A DNA stretch of 64,000 nucleotides from assembly GCF_051622035.1 (NCBI RefSeq), contig NC_135361.1, positions 5,957,001 through 6,021,000 of the forward strand, in the 5' to 3' direction. This document shows, piece by piece, positions 11,019 through 21,333 of this stretch. The first letter of the stretch is position 1; each line of letters begins with the position of its first letter. Below the pieces are notes generated by a model. The model was not told the DNA's origin. It did no database searches and saw nothing but the letters and a program-made list of their open reading frames with translations. The translations under genes were made by a program, and so were the position numbers. This DNA is from Arctopsyche grandis (lineage: Eukaryota; Arthropoda; Insecta; Trichoptera; Hydropsychidae).

Positions 11019-11405
11019 CGTGACGAGACAGAATGTTAAATAACGGAAAACGCAAATATCGGAAGGCAAAGATCGAAAATCGAAAGATCTTAAGTCGAAA
11101 GATCAAAAAAAATGGTGCATGGTAAACGGTACATACTCACTTAATTTGCGCAAACAGGATACAACAGGAACAAGAGGAACAGGCTTTTCCTCCCGTATTA
11201 ATGTGCGCGCGCAGAATACGGGAGGAAAAGCATGTTCCTCTTGTTCCTGTTGTATCCTGCACGCCCAAATTAAGTGAGTATGTACCGTTTACCATGCACC
11301 ATTTTTTTTTTTTTTTTTTGATCTTTCGACTTAAGATCTTTCGATTTTCGATCTTTGCCTTCCGATATTTGCGTTTTCTGTCATTTAACATTCTGTCTCG
11401 TCACG
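11019..11405. repeat. ~387-bp near-perfect palindrome
   Basis: The left arm from 11019 (CGTGACGAGACAG) and the right arm ending at 11405 (CTGTCTCGTCACG) are reverse complements over nearly their whole length (~185 bp each). Small differences include a poly-T length change, and a ~15-nt GC-rich loop sits around 11199-11214. A partial third copy of the arm end lies at 11428-11520. Transcription would give a long hairpin RNA. No ORF is credible. Confidence 0.85.
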
Positions 11406-11777
11406 TAAACCCATATTATATATACATAGTACCGTTTACCATTCACCCTTTTTTTTGATCTTTCGACTTAAGATCTTTCGATTTTCGATCTTTGCTTTCC
11501 GAAATTTGCTTTTTCGACCATTTCACTTTCGGTCCCGTGAGGTAGACCCTTATCGTTAGTATGATGGATTTTCAGCTGCCAGATGTTCCGTTATAGAGAT
11601 TTTAGTGCCTTTTGGGGGAGTGCTTTGTGACCAATAATCACCGAACCGAACAAAAATTGCTGTTCTTTGTCATTTTTGTTTATGGCAATTTAAAATCCTG
11701 ATATATTCTCCACACTGGCACCACCGAGCCAGTTGTCCTGTGTTATTATCAGGGGGTTGTAGAGAAAATTGTACAAA

Positions 11778-13118
11778 ATGTTGCGGGGCGTTTTAGGGCT
11801 GCGGGCTCTTCTGGGGGCGCCTCGGCTGCTCTCAGGAGCCTCTTCGACAACTCTTGCACCTGTCAGTTTCACTTCTATCTCTTATTTACTAAATTACATA
11901 ACATAACCTCTCAATGATTAAATGTCAAAAAGTCGATACTTCAATGTTTCTCTACATTTTTAAATATTCCATTCCTACTTACTTATTTTTTTATGACACT
12001 TTTGATCAATCCAATTTGAGTCTTCATAAAGCATACAATATTATAATTAAATCTTGCGAAGTATATTTAGTTCCTAGTAGATTTAACTAATCAAATGGTT
12101 TCATATACAGAGAGAAGTCACAATAAGGCAGTTGCAAACATCAGCTATTCACCATCACGATAGTTTGTTCGTTCATCGAGACTCGCCTGAAGATAATGCG
12201 GATCTGGTGTTTGAATTCACAAAAGACAATCTAAAGGTTTAATTTTATTTTCTAGTACATTGAAATTCTTTCAATTCCGTGCTAATTTTTCGTGTTTATT
12301 TTAGCGCGTTGACGCAATCTTGGCCATATATCCTGAAGGACACAAACGAGCGGCTATGATTCCACTTTTGGATTTAGCTCAAAGGCAGCACGGCTGGTTG
12401 CCGATTTCAGCCATGCACAAAGTAGCCGAAATTCTCCACCTGCCCAAAATGAGGGTATACGAAGTGGCTACATTCTATACCATGTTCATAAGGTACACAT
12501 TTTGATATGCTTCGACTTTCCAGTATAAGAATTGTAATTATTGATTTTTTATATGTATTAATCTTATAGGAAGCCGATTGGAAAGTATCACATTCAAGTA
12601 TGCACGACTACTCCGTGCTGGTTGCAAGGATCTGATACTATTTTGCAATGCATCAAAGACAAGCTCAAATGTGAAGTCGGTCAGAACAGTCCGTGTGGCA
12701 CTTTCCATCTATCTGAAGTAGAATGCTTGGGGGCTTGTGTCAACGCTCCGATGATGCAAGTAAACGACGATTATTATGTAAGTGTAAAATTTGAACGATT
12801 ATACATCACATATCTTGATTGATGCGATACTATAAATTGAAATTGGTGTATTTATATACAGGAGGACTTGAAACCCGAAGATGTTGTAGAAATTTTAGAT
12901 GCTTTAAAGGCTGGAAATCAACCTGCTCCGGGCCCTAGGTGTTTTGAATTATATTTATAATTGATTGAATGATTCATTTAAGAAGGTTTGTTTATTGTTA
13001 AATTTTATTTTGATGTTTAAGGAACGGAAGGTTTGCAGCTGAACCGCTCGGAAAATTAACATCTCTGACGGCTGAGCCGCCAGGACCTGGTTACAAAATA
13101 CAAAAGGCTCTTGAATAA
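11778..13118 (+). CDS. NDUFV2: NADH dehydrogenase [ubiquinone] flavoprotein 2, mitochondrial (complex I 24 kDa)
   Basis: This complex I N-module subunit carries the [2Fe-2S] cluster N1a beside the FMN site and acts in the mitochondrial matrix arm. Exons inferred from GT-AG sites in phase are 11778-11861, 12111-12236, 12305-12492, 12570-12777, 12862-12938 and 13022-13118 (TAA), giving 259 residues, the usual precursor length. Residues 1-28 ([18 protein letters not shown]...) form a basic, Ser/Leu-rich mitochondrial presequence. Family blocks follow: [57 protein letters not shown]. The four cluster ligands are in QVCTTTPCW and [10 protein letters not shown]. The C-terminus is [11 protein letters not shown]. 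No damage is seen. This is the most ordinary, complete gene in the window. Confidence 0.96.
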
Positions 13119-14357
13119 TGTGTACTATAGTTTAAATACGTGATTTATATGTATATTATTATTTATCAATCTAATAAAATTATTATTAGTCAATTTTTCT
13201 TAGTTTTTTAACGTTTGATCCACTTAAAAGCCTACATACATCAATACTGCTTGGTATTCTCAAAAAAAGTTACTCTAGTTCAAACATAACGAAATACATA
13301 ATTTTTACAATGTTTTGTTAGTGTCATCATCTACTGCTATTTAATAAAAAGCAAAAAAATTTTCAAGAAGAAACAAGTGGATGACTTGTTTCCAATACAA
13401 CGCCATACATTTTGAGAGATCGTGTTGGTCGTTCAAGTAATAAAATCGTCGATATCAGACCAAACGCCTGCGATTAATCTTGCTGGTCGGTGGAATTTAT
13501 TGCTCGAGAGACCAGTGAGTTGTACAATGTGACATGCTCCATAAGGCTCCATACATTTGATCTGGTCGCGCAACTAGTCAGCCGACAAAGTCGCCCTTGT
13601 CTCTGGATATACTCGAGCTGTACACGAGTACAATGAGTTTGCAAGGGGTAAACGGATTGTTTAGCAAATTGCGACTACGCACATCGCAAACAAGGAAAAT
13701 CTGGCATTGGAGTTCTCGTTAGTATTATAGGACGGGTGGTTAAGTTAACGATTAATGACCGTTTCCCGGCCTATGGAGACTCAGTTGAGATTTGAAGAGG
13801 GCCTTTATTGAACAGTTGAGTTTTGAAGAGGGTCTTTATTTTTCATCGGCCTCGATTTTGGATAGTACAAGTTGTGCGATATTCCTACATGATAGTTCAC
13901 GTGGATAGCTCTCAGTGGATGTAATTTTTGGGTGCCAGATATTCCGTGATCGAGATTTTGTGACGTGTGCGAGATCGCTTTGTGCGGCATTATCACCGAG
14001 CCTAAGGCCACTGTAAGGGTAGTTGGCGCTCGGGTGCAAGTCCAAAATTTGTGCCCTCTCAAAAATTAAAAAAAAATAATAGTAATAGTAAAAAATCAAA
14101 TCAATTCACCCTGTTTATCACCAGAATATATACATTTGTATATTTTTTCACGGGGATATTTTTGTGTGCCTCCTATACGATCCGAATATTTCACTTTATT
14201 ATTCATAATTGAAGGCCTTTCGTAGTTATATTTATATTATATCTTACATAAAGTAATATACATATTAACTGATGTAACTCAATAAAGACTTAAATTATTG
14301 ACAATTTAATTTTACTTTCGATCTAGTAATTATCTGATATTAGTTATCGAACGGGTA

Positions 14358-14781
14358 CAGTGGTATCACCCCAATTTTAGAACAACGGGTTTCCAATTTT
14401 TTTTTCAATAAAATTATTTTGAAAATATAAATATATTCTACATTTTTTTTCGTCCAAGGTACTATGGAGGATGAACGAATGAGACGACTGGCATGTTAAT
14501 GCACGTGTTTATTATATGACAGCTGAAGACAGAGTGAGTAGCGGCTCTCCGAACCCAGCCGGGTTGGTCCCCACTCGCAGGAAGGCAACCAAACTCGACC
14601 ATGTCGTATAAGCGAGCCGCCACAGTACTATTACATGAAAGTTGATTAAATTTTCACGATATGTATAGTTTTTAACAAAAATTATACGAATTTTTGGATT
14701 AAATAACGGGTTTCCGGAAACTTTTGATTTTTAACAACGGGTTTCCGGAAACCCGTGGAAACCATTAGAGTGACACCACTG
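14358..14781. mobile_element. hAT-type MITE carrying a solo LTR (copy 1)
   Basis: Inverted ends are CAGTGGTATCACCCC and GAGTGACACCACTG, with subterminal repeats of AACGGGTTTCC. The flanks AACGGGTA/AACGTGTA are an 8-bp duplication with one change; the other copy (37438-37695) has AACGTGTA on both sides. Without the inserted LTR the element is about 260 bp. Confidence 0.8.
14463..14624 (-). mobile_element. Solo LTR, family 2, inserted in the hAT MITE
   Basis: A 162-bp family 2 LTR (plus-strand ends TATGGAGGATG and GAGCCGCCACA) flanked by GTAC on both sides. The paralogous site near 37544 reads AAGGTACTATTAC without the insertion, confirming both borders and the 4-bp duplication. Confidence 0.9.
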
Positions 14782-15759
14782 AACGTGTATACATGTCAAT
14801 GTGCATTACATTTCTGCCATCGCTGCTTTTTTTCCACACTTTTGCACACGAAACGTAGACATTGGTGACGTTGCAAATTTATTTTGTAACACTACGTCCT
14901 CCTCATTGTCCTTTCAGCTGGCAGCAATACTAATGTCTGGGTTGGCATCCTGCTACCCCCACTCCCCGGGGATAGATCTGCGCGCGAACACGGACAGACG
15001 AGCTCTCTTTCCATCGGACTTCCAACGGTCGAGACCAGTTTCTCTCTGTTCCAGTCTCTCTTCTAATCCGACTTTCTTCGACCAGTTTGCGTGCGATAAG
15101 TTTTTCCGTGTGACCAGTTTTCGTGCGACGGGTGACGACGTGTGGCTGATCTAGAGCGACCGGTTATCCTGTTACCAGTTCACATTTGACTGGTAACCCG
15201 TTTACCGAAAGATGGATATTGGCCGTTTAGTATAAATACTGACCATTCATATTTAAATACTGAGAAAATTAGACCACAATACTTAGTAAACGGGCTACAT
15301 CCCAAATGTGAATCGGTATCAGAATAACTGCCGCTACGAAAATCACTCGCGCTGATCTCCTGTCGCATGAAAATTCATGGCACAACAAAATTTCCGTACA
15401 AAAAAAAGCCGTTTTAAATGCTCTTCAAACGAAAGTATATAGAAAAATATGTTAAAAATAGCTCTGCTGGCGTGCATCGGTGTGGTTTCCCCACGGTGTC
15501 TTCGGTCGTTATCTCTGGGCTCTGCTGATGGCTCTCTCTGTCTCCCTCTCTCGTACAGTGTGCGTATGCGTGTAATGTGTGGGGTGAAGGATTCGGCGGG
15601 AAATTATATAAATGACAACAGGTCGTAAATTTGTCTGTAAGCAACTGTATTTTCACTTTAAATGTACAGAGAGCAAGCGGGGGGAAAGAGGGGGAAATTT
15701 GTGTACAAACAAACAAGCACGGCGTGGTTTGAGGTTATGGTACCAACACGCGTGGCTAC

Positions 15760-16396
15760 TGTTCAGACTATGTCTGATGATCGGCTTTCGTGGCCTTACG
15801 ACCCACGATTTGGCCGATATATTTTTTGTGCTGGCCACCCTGAGACAGCGGTTGGAACACAAATTGACAGTTTTCGACTACGGTTTGACGCGTAAACACC
15901 CCGGTGTTTACGGGGCCCACCTCGCCACCAAATCACCAGCTAGAGGCTGGTGAGGGTTGTGACGATACTTGGAGACCAGCTCCAGTATCCGTCCGGTGTG
16001 CACCAGAGGAAGCTTGGTCTGTCTTCGTCCAGAAGGCAGACAACTGAGCTACGCGTGGCTAACCTCAAAAGGCACGCGTGGTTACTTCGTTTACTCCCCC
16101 CCCCCCTGTCCCCCCTGCTTGATCTCTGTATATATACATATAAAATACAGTCACCATACATACAGAATTACAATTCATTATTATACAATTTCCTCCCTTT
16201 TTCCACATCACGCATCCCACGCACATTACGAAGGAGAAAGGGACAGAGCAGAGCAGCCGACATCAGCAGAGACCACACCACCGACGACGAAGGAAGGCAC
16301 CTCGAGGAAACCAGCCCCGCCCAAGCTTACCACTAGCTATCCCACAAAACCGACTTCGGGGGTGCTCTCGAGTTGAACATCCCTGGAGTCTGTACA
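15760..16396 (+). mobile_element. 5' LTR of a BEL/Pao-type element
   Basis: It runs from TGTTCAGACTATG to GGAGTCTGTACA; the two ends are inverted repeats (TGTTCAGAC/GTCTGTACA). Three bases later comes TGGTCCTTCGA, a plausible primer-binding site, and then gag. A TATA-rich stretch (TATATATACATATAAAAT at ~16128) may be the promoter. A perfect GTAAACACC/GGTGTTTAC palindrome lies at ~15891. No 3' LTR is present in the window. Confidence 0.65.
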
Positions 16397-17060
16397 TTAT
16401 GGTCCTTCGAATTCCGAATTTCTTCAGAGCTGGTCTTCCAACGTCGTCGAATCCAAGTTGGTCGTAATTAGCATTTTTCTGTTGTTGCAATTTTTTTGGT
16501 CGTCAACGTCCATTTTGTTTTTTCCCGCGTCCATTTTTTCCTTTGTTTGATTTCGTCGCATTTCAATAATGGCGTCTTTGAGTATGCTTAAAAATACGCG
16601 GAAAAGCATTCGCGCTCGGTTAACGAGAAACGCGAATCAATTGGGGGGACGATCTGAGCATCTTCGAGCTCAGAGTCAGGCTCGAAACAATCAGACCATC
16701 ACTGTCTGAATTCGAAGCGGTCCAAGCTCAGATAGACGAGCTGGACCAAGAAGAGGCGCAGGCCTCCGAATCCGTCGTGGACCTATTTGATAGGGAGCAT
16801 ATGGCCGCCTTCGTGCGATGCACCGAAGCAATCAATTTGCGTGAGACGCAATTGAGCGCTTCACCGTTAGATGGCGCTAACGTCACAATGTCACCTGTAC
16901 CGCAATCAAATTCGGCAATAAAATTGCCCCGTTTGGAGTTGCCCACCTTCGAAGGCAACGTCCAAAATTGGCCCCTTTTTTCTCAACGCTTCTTGGCCGC
17001 TATGGCCGGCGAGAGTTCGCAAATCGCCCGGTTCCAATACTTACTAGGAAGCCTAAAAGG

Positions 17061-17264
17061 GGTTCGGTGATTACTGGTCACAAATTACTCGTCACAAAGT
17101 CACTAAAATCTCAATAACGGAACATCTGGCAGTCGAAAAGTCCATCATACTAACGATAACTATCATAGTAACGAGAACTTGAGTGCCAAATATTGTGTAT
17201 TCGCGATTTTCATGGCAAAAATTGTCTTTGTGACCACCCCAATGTGACGAATAGTCCAATTACC
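17061..17264 (+). mobile_element. Short MITE-like element, 9-bp-TSD family (copy 3)
   Basis: 204 bp from GGTTCGGTGATTACTGG to GTCCAATTACC, inserted in the BEL gag. CCTAAAAGG and CCTAAATGG flank it (9 bp, one change). Removing the element and one duplication restores the gag reading frame (S-L-K-G-E-P), which fixes the borders. Confidence 0.85.
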
Positions 17265-17913
17265 CCTAAATGGAGAGCCCCAACGTTTAGTTGACGGCTT
17301 GGAATTAGCTTCAAGTTCATTTACGAGCGCGTGGTCCATTTTGGATCAACGCTATAACAACAAAAAAATTGTTGTTCAGTATCACCTTCAGGCATTGCTT
17401 GAAGCCGAGCCAGTCGTGAGCAACAATCACGTCAGTCTGCGTCGTCTCATAGATGATGCCAACATGCATGTACGTGCGCTCGTTAGCTTGGGCGTCCGGG
17501 TCGAGACCTGGAACGAGATTCTGGTGATGTTTATCACCAGAAAACTCGACCGGAGTACACTTCAGCAATGGGAGCTTCAGACTCCCAAGTATGAATACTG
17601 CACGTTTAGCAAAATAATGCATTTTCTAACGTGCCAGTGCCAATCGATGGCAAATGCCGACTTCGTCTTAAAAGGCGAGTCGAATCCTCGACCAAGAACC
17701 ATTACGAATCCGAAGGCAGCAGTTCTGCATGTGAGGAGGGAACGCCCCTCCTGCATCAGTTGCAGCGGAAGTCATTCTCTGCTAGCCTGTCCATCATTCC
17801 GCCAAATGAGGGGTGATGAGCGTAGGTCGAACGCCATAAAACGTCGACTATGTCTCAACTGCTTGAGACCAGGGCACATAGTTCACGCGTGCCAAACAAA
17901 GCAGATATGCTTC

Positions 17914-18557
17914 TGTAGGAATATAACACAAAGTGTGCCATTTCTAATCAAAAACAGTGATCCCATATATCCTGTACAATCACGCAGAACTCGAGTGCAA
18001 CGACCCCTTCGACCATTCCAGAAGAAAGAGTTCATCGTTCAATCATAAACAAACAATGATCTCACCAGGCCACTGCGACACATATCCTGAAAATCGTTTA
18101 CTCGTGACAATCATTTACACGTGTTCGTGGAAACAAAGAAAAAGCATTCATGTGTGGCGCTTGAACCTATAAAACACGCGCCTCGAAAATAGGTCGACAC
18201 GTGCTTCGTATACACGTGTCTTGGAAACAAAGGAAGCGTATGACCCCATTCTCTTACGGACATCGTCCTGGCTTTGACCCCAAAGCTATAAAACTCTCGC
18301 CCTGAGAACACGTGCCCTGGAGAACAAAGAGATCTTTTGCACACGCCACGCTTAGAACTTCCATATATAAACCCGCACAGCAGACGCAGCAGCAGTCCAG
18401 TCCAGACTTTTCCCTGAAGCAGGCAACTAGCCCACTTCCCCGTGAAATTTTCCGTACTTACCATAAATTGTATTCTGGAGAAAATAAATATACTCTGTTA
18501 ACTACAACGAGTTTCCGTAGGCCGGGTTTCGGTCACAACATAACCTCTCGACCTACA
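17914..18557 (+). mobile_element. Solo LTR, family 5, inside BEL gag-pol
   Basis: The 644-bp sequence begins TGTAGGAATATAAC, ends CTCGACCTACA, and has CTTC on both sides (17910-17913, 18558-18561). Removing it plus one CTTC rejoins the second zinc-knuckle region in frame. A TATA box (CTATAAAACTC, ~18287) and AATAAATA signal (~18484) lie in the proper order, with TATA-like repeats at ~18168 and ~18363. Distinct from the other LTR families here. Confidence 0.85.
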
Positions 18558-19251
18558 CTTCAAATGCGGTCATGCCCATCACACCATGTTGCATGACTCA
18601 ACTCCATACCAAACTTCGCCTTCAAATAAGGCCAAACATTATCGGAGCCCCAAGAAATCAGAGAACGCCAAACCCGTAAAATCATCGTTGGTTTTACAGT
18701 CGGTGAGACGCGTATCGCCTTCTCACGCCCGAACTGTCCTGTTATCCACCGTGGAAGTACAAGTTCGCGGCGGAGATGGGCGTTCGCACAAGGTTCGAGC
18801 ATTGTTAGATAACGGCTCCGAACTCAACCTTATCTCGGAAGACTTAAGAAGGCGACTGGTAGGAATAGGTTCAAATAGGACGTCCATTACTAGTGGCGCG
18901 GTAATTCGAATTCTAGCGCGCATCCCCAATCAGGGCTCCAGTGTTGATCTCGATTGCGCAATCATGCCCGAGATCGCGAATCAACTTCCATCGCGCAACG
19001 TGTCCGAGATTCGGAGCCATTTGCCGCTTCATCTCCCCCTTGCCGATCCGTCATTCGATATTCCCGGTACAGTGGATATGGTGATAGGCAGCGACGCCTA
19101 TCATGCGATGTTACGCAATGGAAAACGTACCATTTTAGTTCCCTCCAAGTCACGCGGTGACAGAGGAGGACGCATCGCGATGATGAATACAGCTTTCGGC
19201 TGGATATTGGGCGGCTCTCTAGAAGCGCCCACAGTTTCAACTCTCCACAAA

Positions 19252-19984
19252 TTTCCACTCTCCTCATACACCGTAATATCCATCCAAACACATCGTAATT
19301 TTTAAGTTTTATTTCATCAATATTTTCACAAAAAGAACATATCTTAGCAGCCAACACTTATTTAAGGGTCAGGTCAGGTTAGGTTAAGTTAGGGTTAGCC
19401 CTATTCATTTAAGATTAGGTTGTTAGGGTCGGTATTTATTCATTTAAGATTAGCTTAGGTTAGGTAATAATGCGACATGCCAACACTGACGAATTTCTGC
19501 CTGTCAAAATGAAATGATCATTGAAATGAACGATAACTGATTATTTCGTTTAATAACAGATCATTTCGTTTAATAACAGATCATTTAGTTTAATACCCGA
19601 ATAAATGACAACTGATTATACTAATTATAAAATATTGCGTGTTACGTTAAAATACTTACATTAAATAACAAATTTGAATGTACTTAACATGAAAGTTTTA
19701 CTCGTTTATTTTTTAATGTTCGTTAATTTATTATCATATTTATTCATATTTGTACTAATGTTGTGCCCGTTGAAATTTCAACGGATGGTGTCGGAAACAA
19801 ATTGATACATGATTTAAAATAAAGTTACAATACATCTAGTAATAATAAATTTGAATCGGAACAGAAACAGAAATCGGGAATCGAGAATCGGAACTGAAAC
19901 AGGAATCCGAACCCGGAACTGTAACTTAAATCCGGACGCGAAACTGAAAAAGGAATATAAATAAAATACTGATCGAAAAGAATT
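19252..19984. repeat. Segmental duplication copy 1, sequence upstream of ZNF-A
   Basis: It matches 39849-41580 (copy 2), and its right part also matches 61265-61700 upstream of ZNF-E. Contents are a GGTTAGG-rich stretch (19368-19470), tandem ~20-bp units around TTCGTTTAATAACAGATCAT (19545-19590), and from ~19756 a repeat headed by the perfect palindrome CCGTTGAAATTTCAACGG. No gene is supported. Confidence 0.7.
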
Positions 19985-21073
19985 TATGGAGGATGAACGA
20001 ATGAGACGACTGGCATGTTGAATGCACGTGTTTATTATATGACAGCTGAAGACAGAGTGAGAAGTGGCTCTCCGAACCCAGCCGGGTTGGTCCCCACTCG
20101 CAGGAAGGCAACCAAACTCGACCATGTCGTATAAGCGAGCCGCCACATCACTCCCCCCCCAGCATCAGCGATACCAAAATTACAAAGAAACAAATTTTAC
20201 AATAGAAAAAAAAATATTGTTACACAAAGAAAGAGAAAAAAATTATTGAGGGGGGAGAAAAAAAATTGTTGACGTGGGTCATCCGCTGTGTAGGTGTACC
20301 GCCCTGAATGGTCGGTAGATTCGAGGGCGGTGACGTCGCGAGCAGGACGGTGGGTGGTCCGATGGTCGCGCCGATGCGATGCTGCGGCGGCGCCGCTCTT
20401 CCGAGGCTGATGTCGGTTGGTGGGGCGGCGGGGGTGGCAGGGGCATCGATGTGGTTGATGATACTCCGAGCTGGACTGTGAGTCGTTGTGGCTCGTGGAG
20501 GTGTTGTAGCGCTACCGCCCGTCTCGGCGTGACGACGCTCGTGGGGACGGACGGGGCCTTGATGATGATGATGATGATGGTGCTGAGGTGGTGTATGTCT
20601 TGTGGTGCTGGATGACCGTTCTATGTGTAGTGGATCGCGCATGACTCCACATCCAGCTGTCAAGATCGTCGTCTCATTCGCTCCCCCATTTTTTTAAAGC
20701 ACCTGTCATCGACGTTGTGGCTGGACTCCAGTCGATAGGTAGGTAGGTAGGTAGCCGTGTCTGCTCGTTTATTGTCACCCGCGGGCCGCGACGCGTGTTG
20801 ATGGCGATGGGGGCGCGGCGGGTAGCTTCTCCCGCCTGACTCGGCGAGGCAGGGATGAGCGGCATGTTGAAATTGATCGAGGCTGCGTGGCTCGATGTCG
20901 GGGGTCACCAGTATGGAGGATGAACGAATGAGACGACTGGCATGTTAATGCACGTGTTTATTATATGACAGCTGAAGACAGAGTGAGTAGTGGCTCTCCG
21001 AACCCAGCCGGGTTGGTCCCCACTCGCAGGAAGGCAACCAAACTCGACCATGTCGTATAAGCGAGCCGCCACA
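19985..21073 (-). mobile_element. TRIM-like non-autonomous LTR retrotransposon, family 2
   Basis: The 1,089-bp element has LTRs of ~162 bp at both ends (20912-21073 is the 5' LTR, 19985-20147 the 3' LTR on the minus strand), differing at about two sites. Next to the 5' LTR the minus strand reads TGGTGACCCCCGAC (20910-20897), a primer-binding site; next to the 3' LTR lies a G9 polypurine tract (20148-20163). AATT is duplicated at both ends, and the paralogous sites at ~41590 and ~61710 lack the insertion. The 764-bp interior is GC-rich with a (GAT)n run, open in scattered frames on both strands, but shows no gag or pol motif, so it must be mobilised by another element. Confidence 0.9.
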
Positions 21074-21181
21074 AATTTATTTGCTGATAAAAAAATAATT
21101 ATTTACTGAACAAAAATGAATAAATTACTGATCGTTTATTATGTTCTACTGCTCATTTAGAATAAGTGATTGATCACGTTT

Positions 21182-21333
21182 ATAATTAATTAGTGATAAA
21201 TTTTTCATTTTTAGAATTATAACCAAATAATTTGTTGCCTAACATTTCTCTGGTATAACTAGTACCAAATTTAGACCAAATAGAAATAAAATAGCAAGTC
21301 GTCTGGTCGCTGTCAGAGTTCGATGCAGGGACG
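21182..21333 (+). promoter_or_regulatory. Shared upstream block of the ZNF paralogs (promoter candidate)
   Basis: The ~150 bp before the ATG are nearly identical ahead of ZNF-A, -B (41700-41849), -D (53455-53596) and -E (61822-61960). The last part, GTCGCTGTCAGAGTTCGATG, is also kept before ZNF-C. TCAGAG would serve as an initiator about 20 bp before the ATG, with AT-rich sequence upstream. That this is the transcription start is inference from conservation and position only. Confidence 0.45.

Larger units (their letters stand above)
10756..11549. mobile_element. Insertion nested in the MITE, GGGT...ACCC ends, 9-bp TSD
   Basis: The insert begins GGGTGACCGTG and ends GAGGTAGACCC, and TTATCGTTA is duplicated on both sides (10747-10755, 11550-11558). 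The intact copy at 17061-17264 has the uninterrupted target on its other strand. The interior holds a hAT MITE and a large palindrome. A 9-bp duplication is typical of Mutator-like elements, but no transposase is present, so the class is inferred. Confidence 0.65.
10640..11647 (-). mobile_element. Short MITE-like element, 9-bp-TSD family (copy 2), interrupted
   Basis: On the minus strand it has the same ends as 9619-9805: the plus strand runs GGTAATTGGATTC ... AATAATCACCGAACC. Perfect 9-bp duplications GAACAAAAA flank it (10631-10639, 11648-11656). About 215 bp belong to the element itself; the middle is taken up by a later insertion at 10756-11549. Confidence 0.75.
13250..15759. repeat. Segmental duplication copy 1, proximal non-coding part
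   Basis: It matches 30097-31087 (left half, to ~14234) and 37317-38671 (right half) almost base for base. It contains no supported gene. Inside are a decayed relative of the 9-bp-TSD MITE family (~13650-14010, TGCCAGATATTCCG, TTATCACCGAGCC), a hAT MITE, a solo LTR, and at 15179-15313 a hairpin with CCCGTTTAC/GTAAACGGG arms. The last ~300 bp (15460-15759) resemble, inverted, the distal half of the BEL LTR at 16045-16396. Confidence 0.8.
16569..19251 (+). pseudogene. BEL/Pao gag-protease, broken (truncated 3')
   Basis: From ATG at 16569 a basic N-terminus soon shifts frame at a G-run near 16645. The main gag frame then runs to 17060 (LPRLELPTFEGNVQNW, the DUF1759-like block), continues 17274-17913 with two zinc knuckles (CISCSGSHSLLAC; CLNCLRPGHIVHAC), and resumes at 18562 with an aspartic protease region (VRALLDNGSELNLIS; the usual DSG is DNG here) and IGSDAYHAML. 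Two insertions split it: a MITE at 17061-17264 and a solo LTR at 17914-18557. It stops abruptly at ~19251 where the sequence upstream of ZNF-A begins, so reverse transcriptase, RNase H and integrase are missing. It is a dead fragment. Confidence 0.85.

Noticed and set aside
19368-19470. GGTTAGG-rich stretch as possible telomeric (TTAGG)n DNA
   Set aside because: The units are irregular and only ~100 bp long. The stretch is simply copied with the ZNF-A/ZNF-B upstream region (also at ~39970), so there is no telomere signature.
20220-20663. 147-codon His/Pro/Thr-rich frame in the TRIM
   Set aside because: It has no gag motif, overlaps frames on the other strand, and its composition reflects the GC-rich interior and a (GAT)n run.
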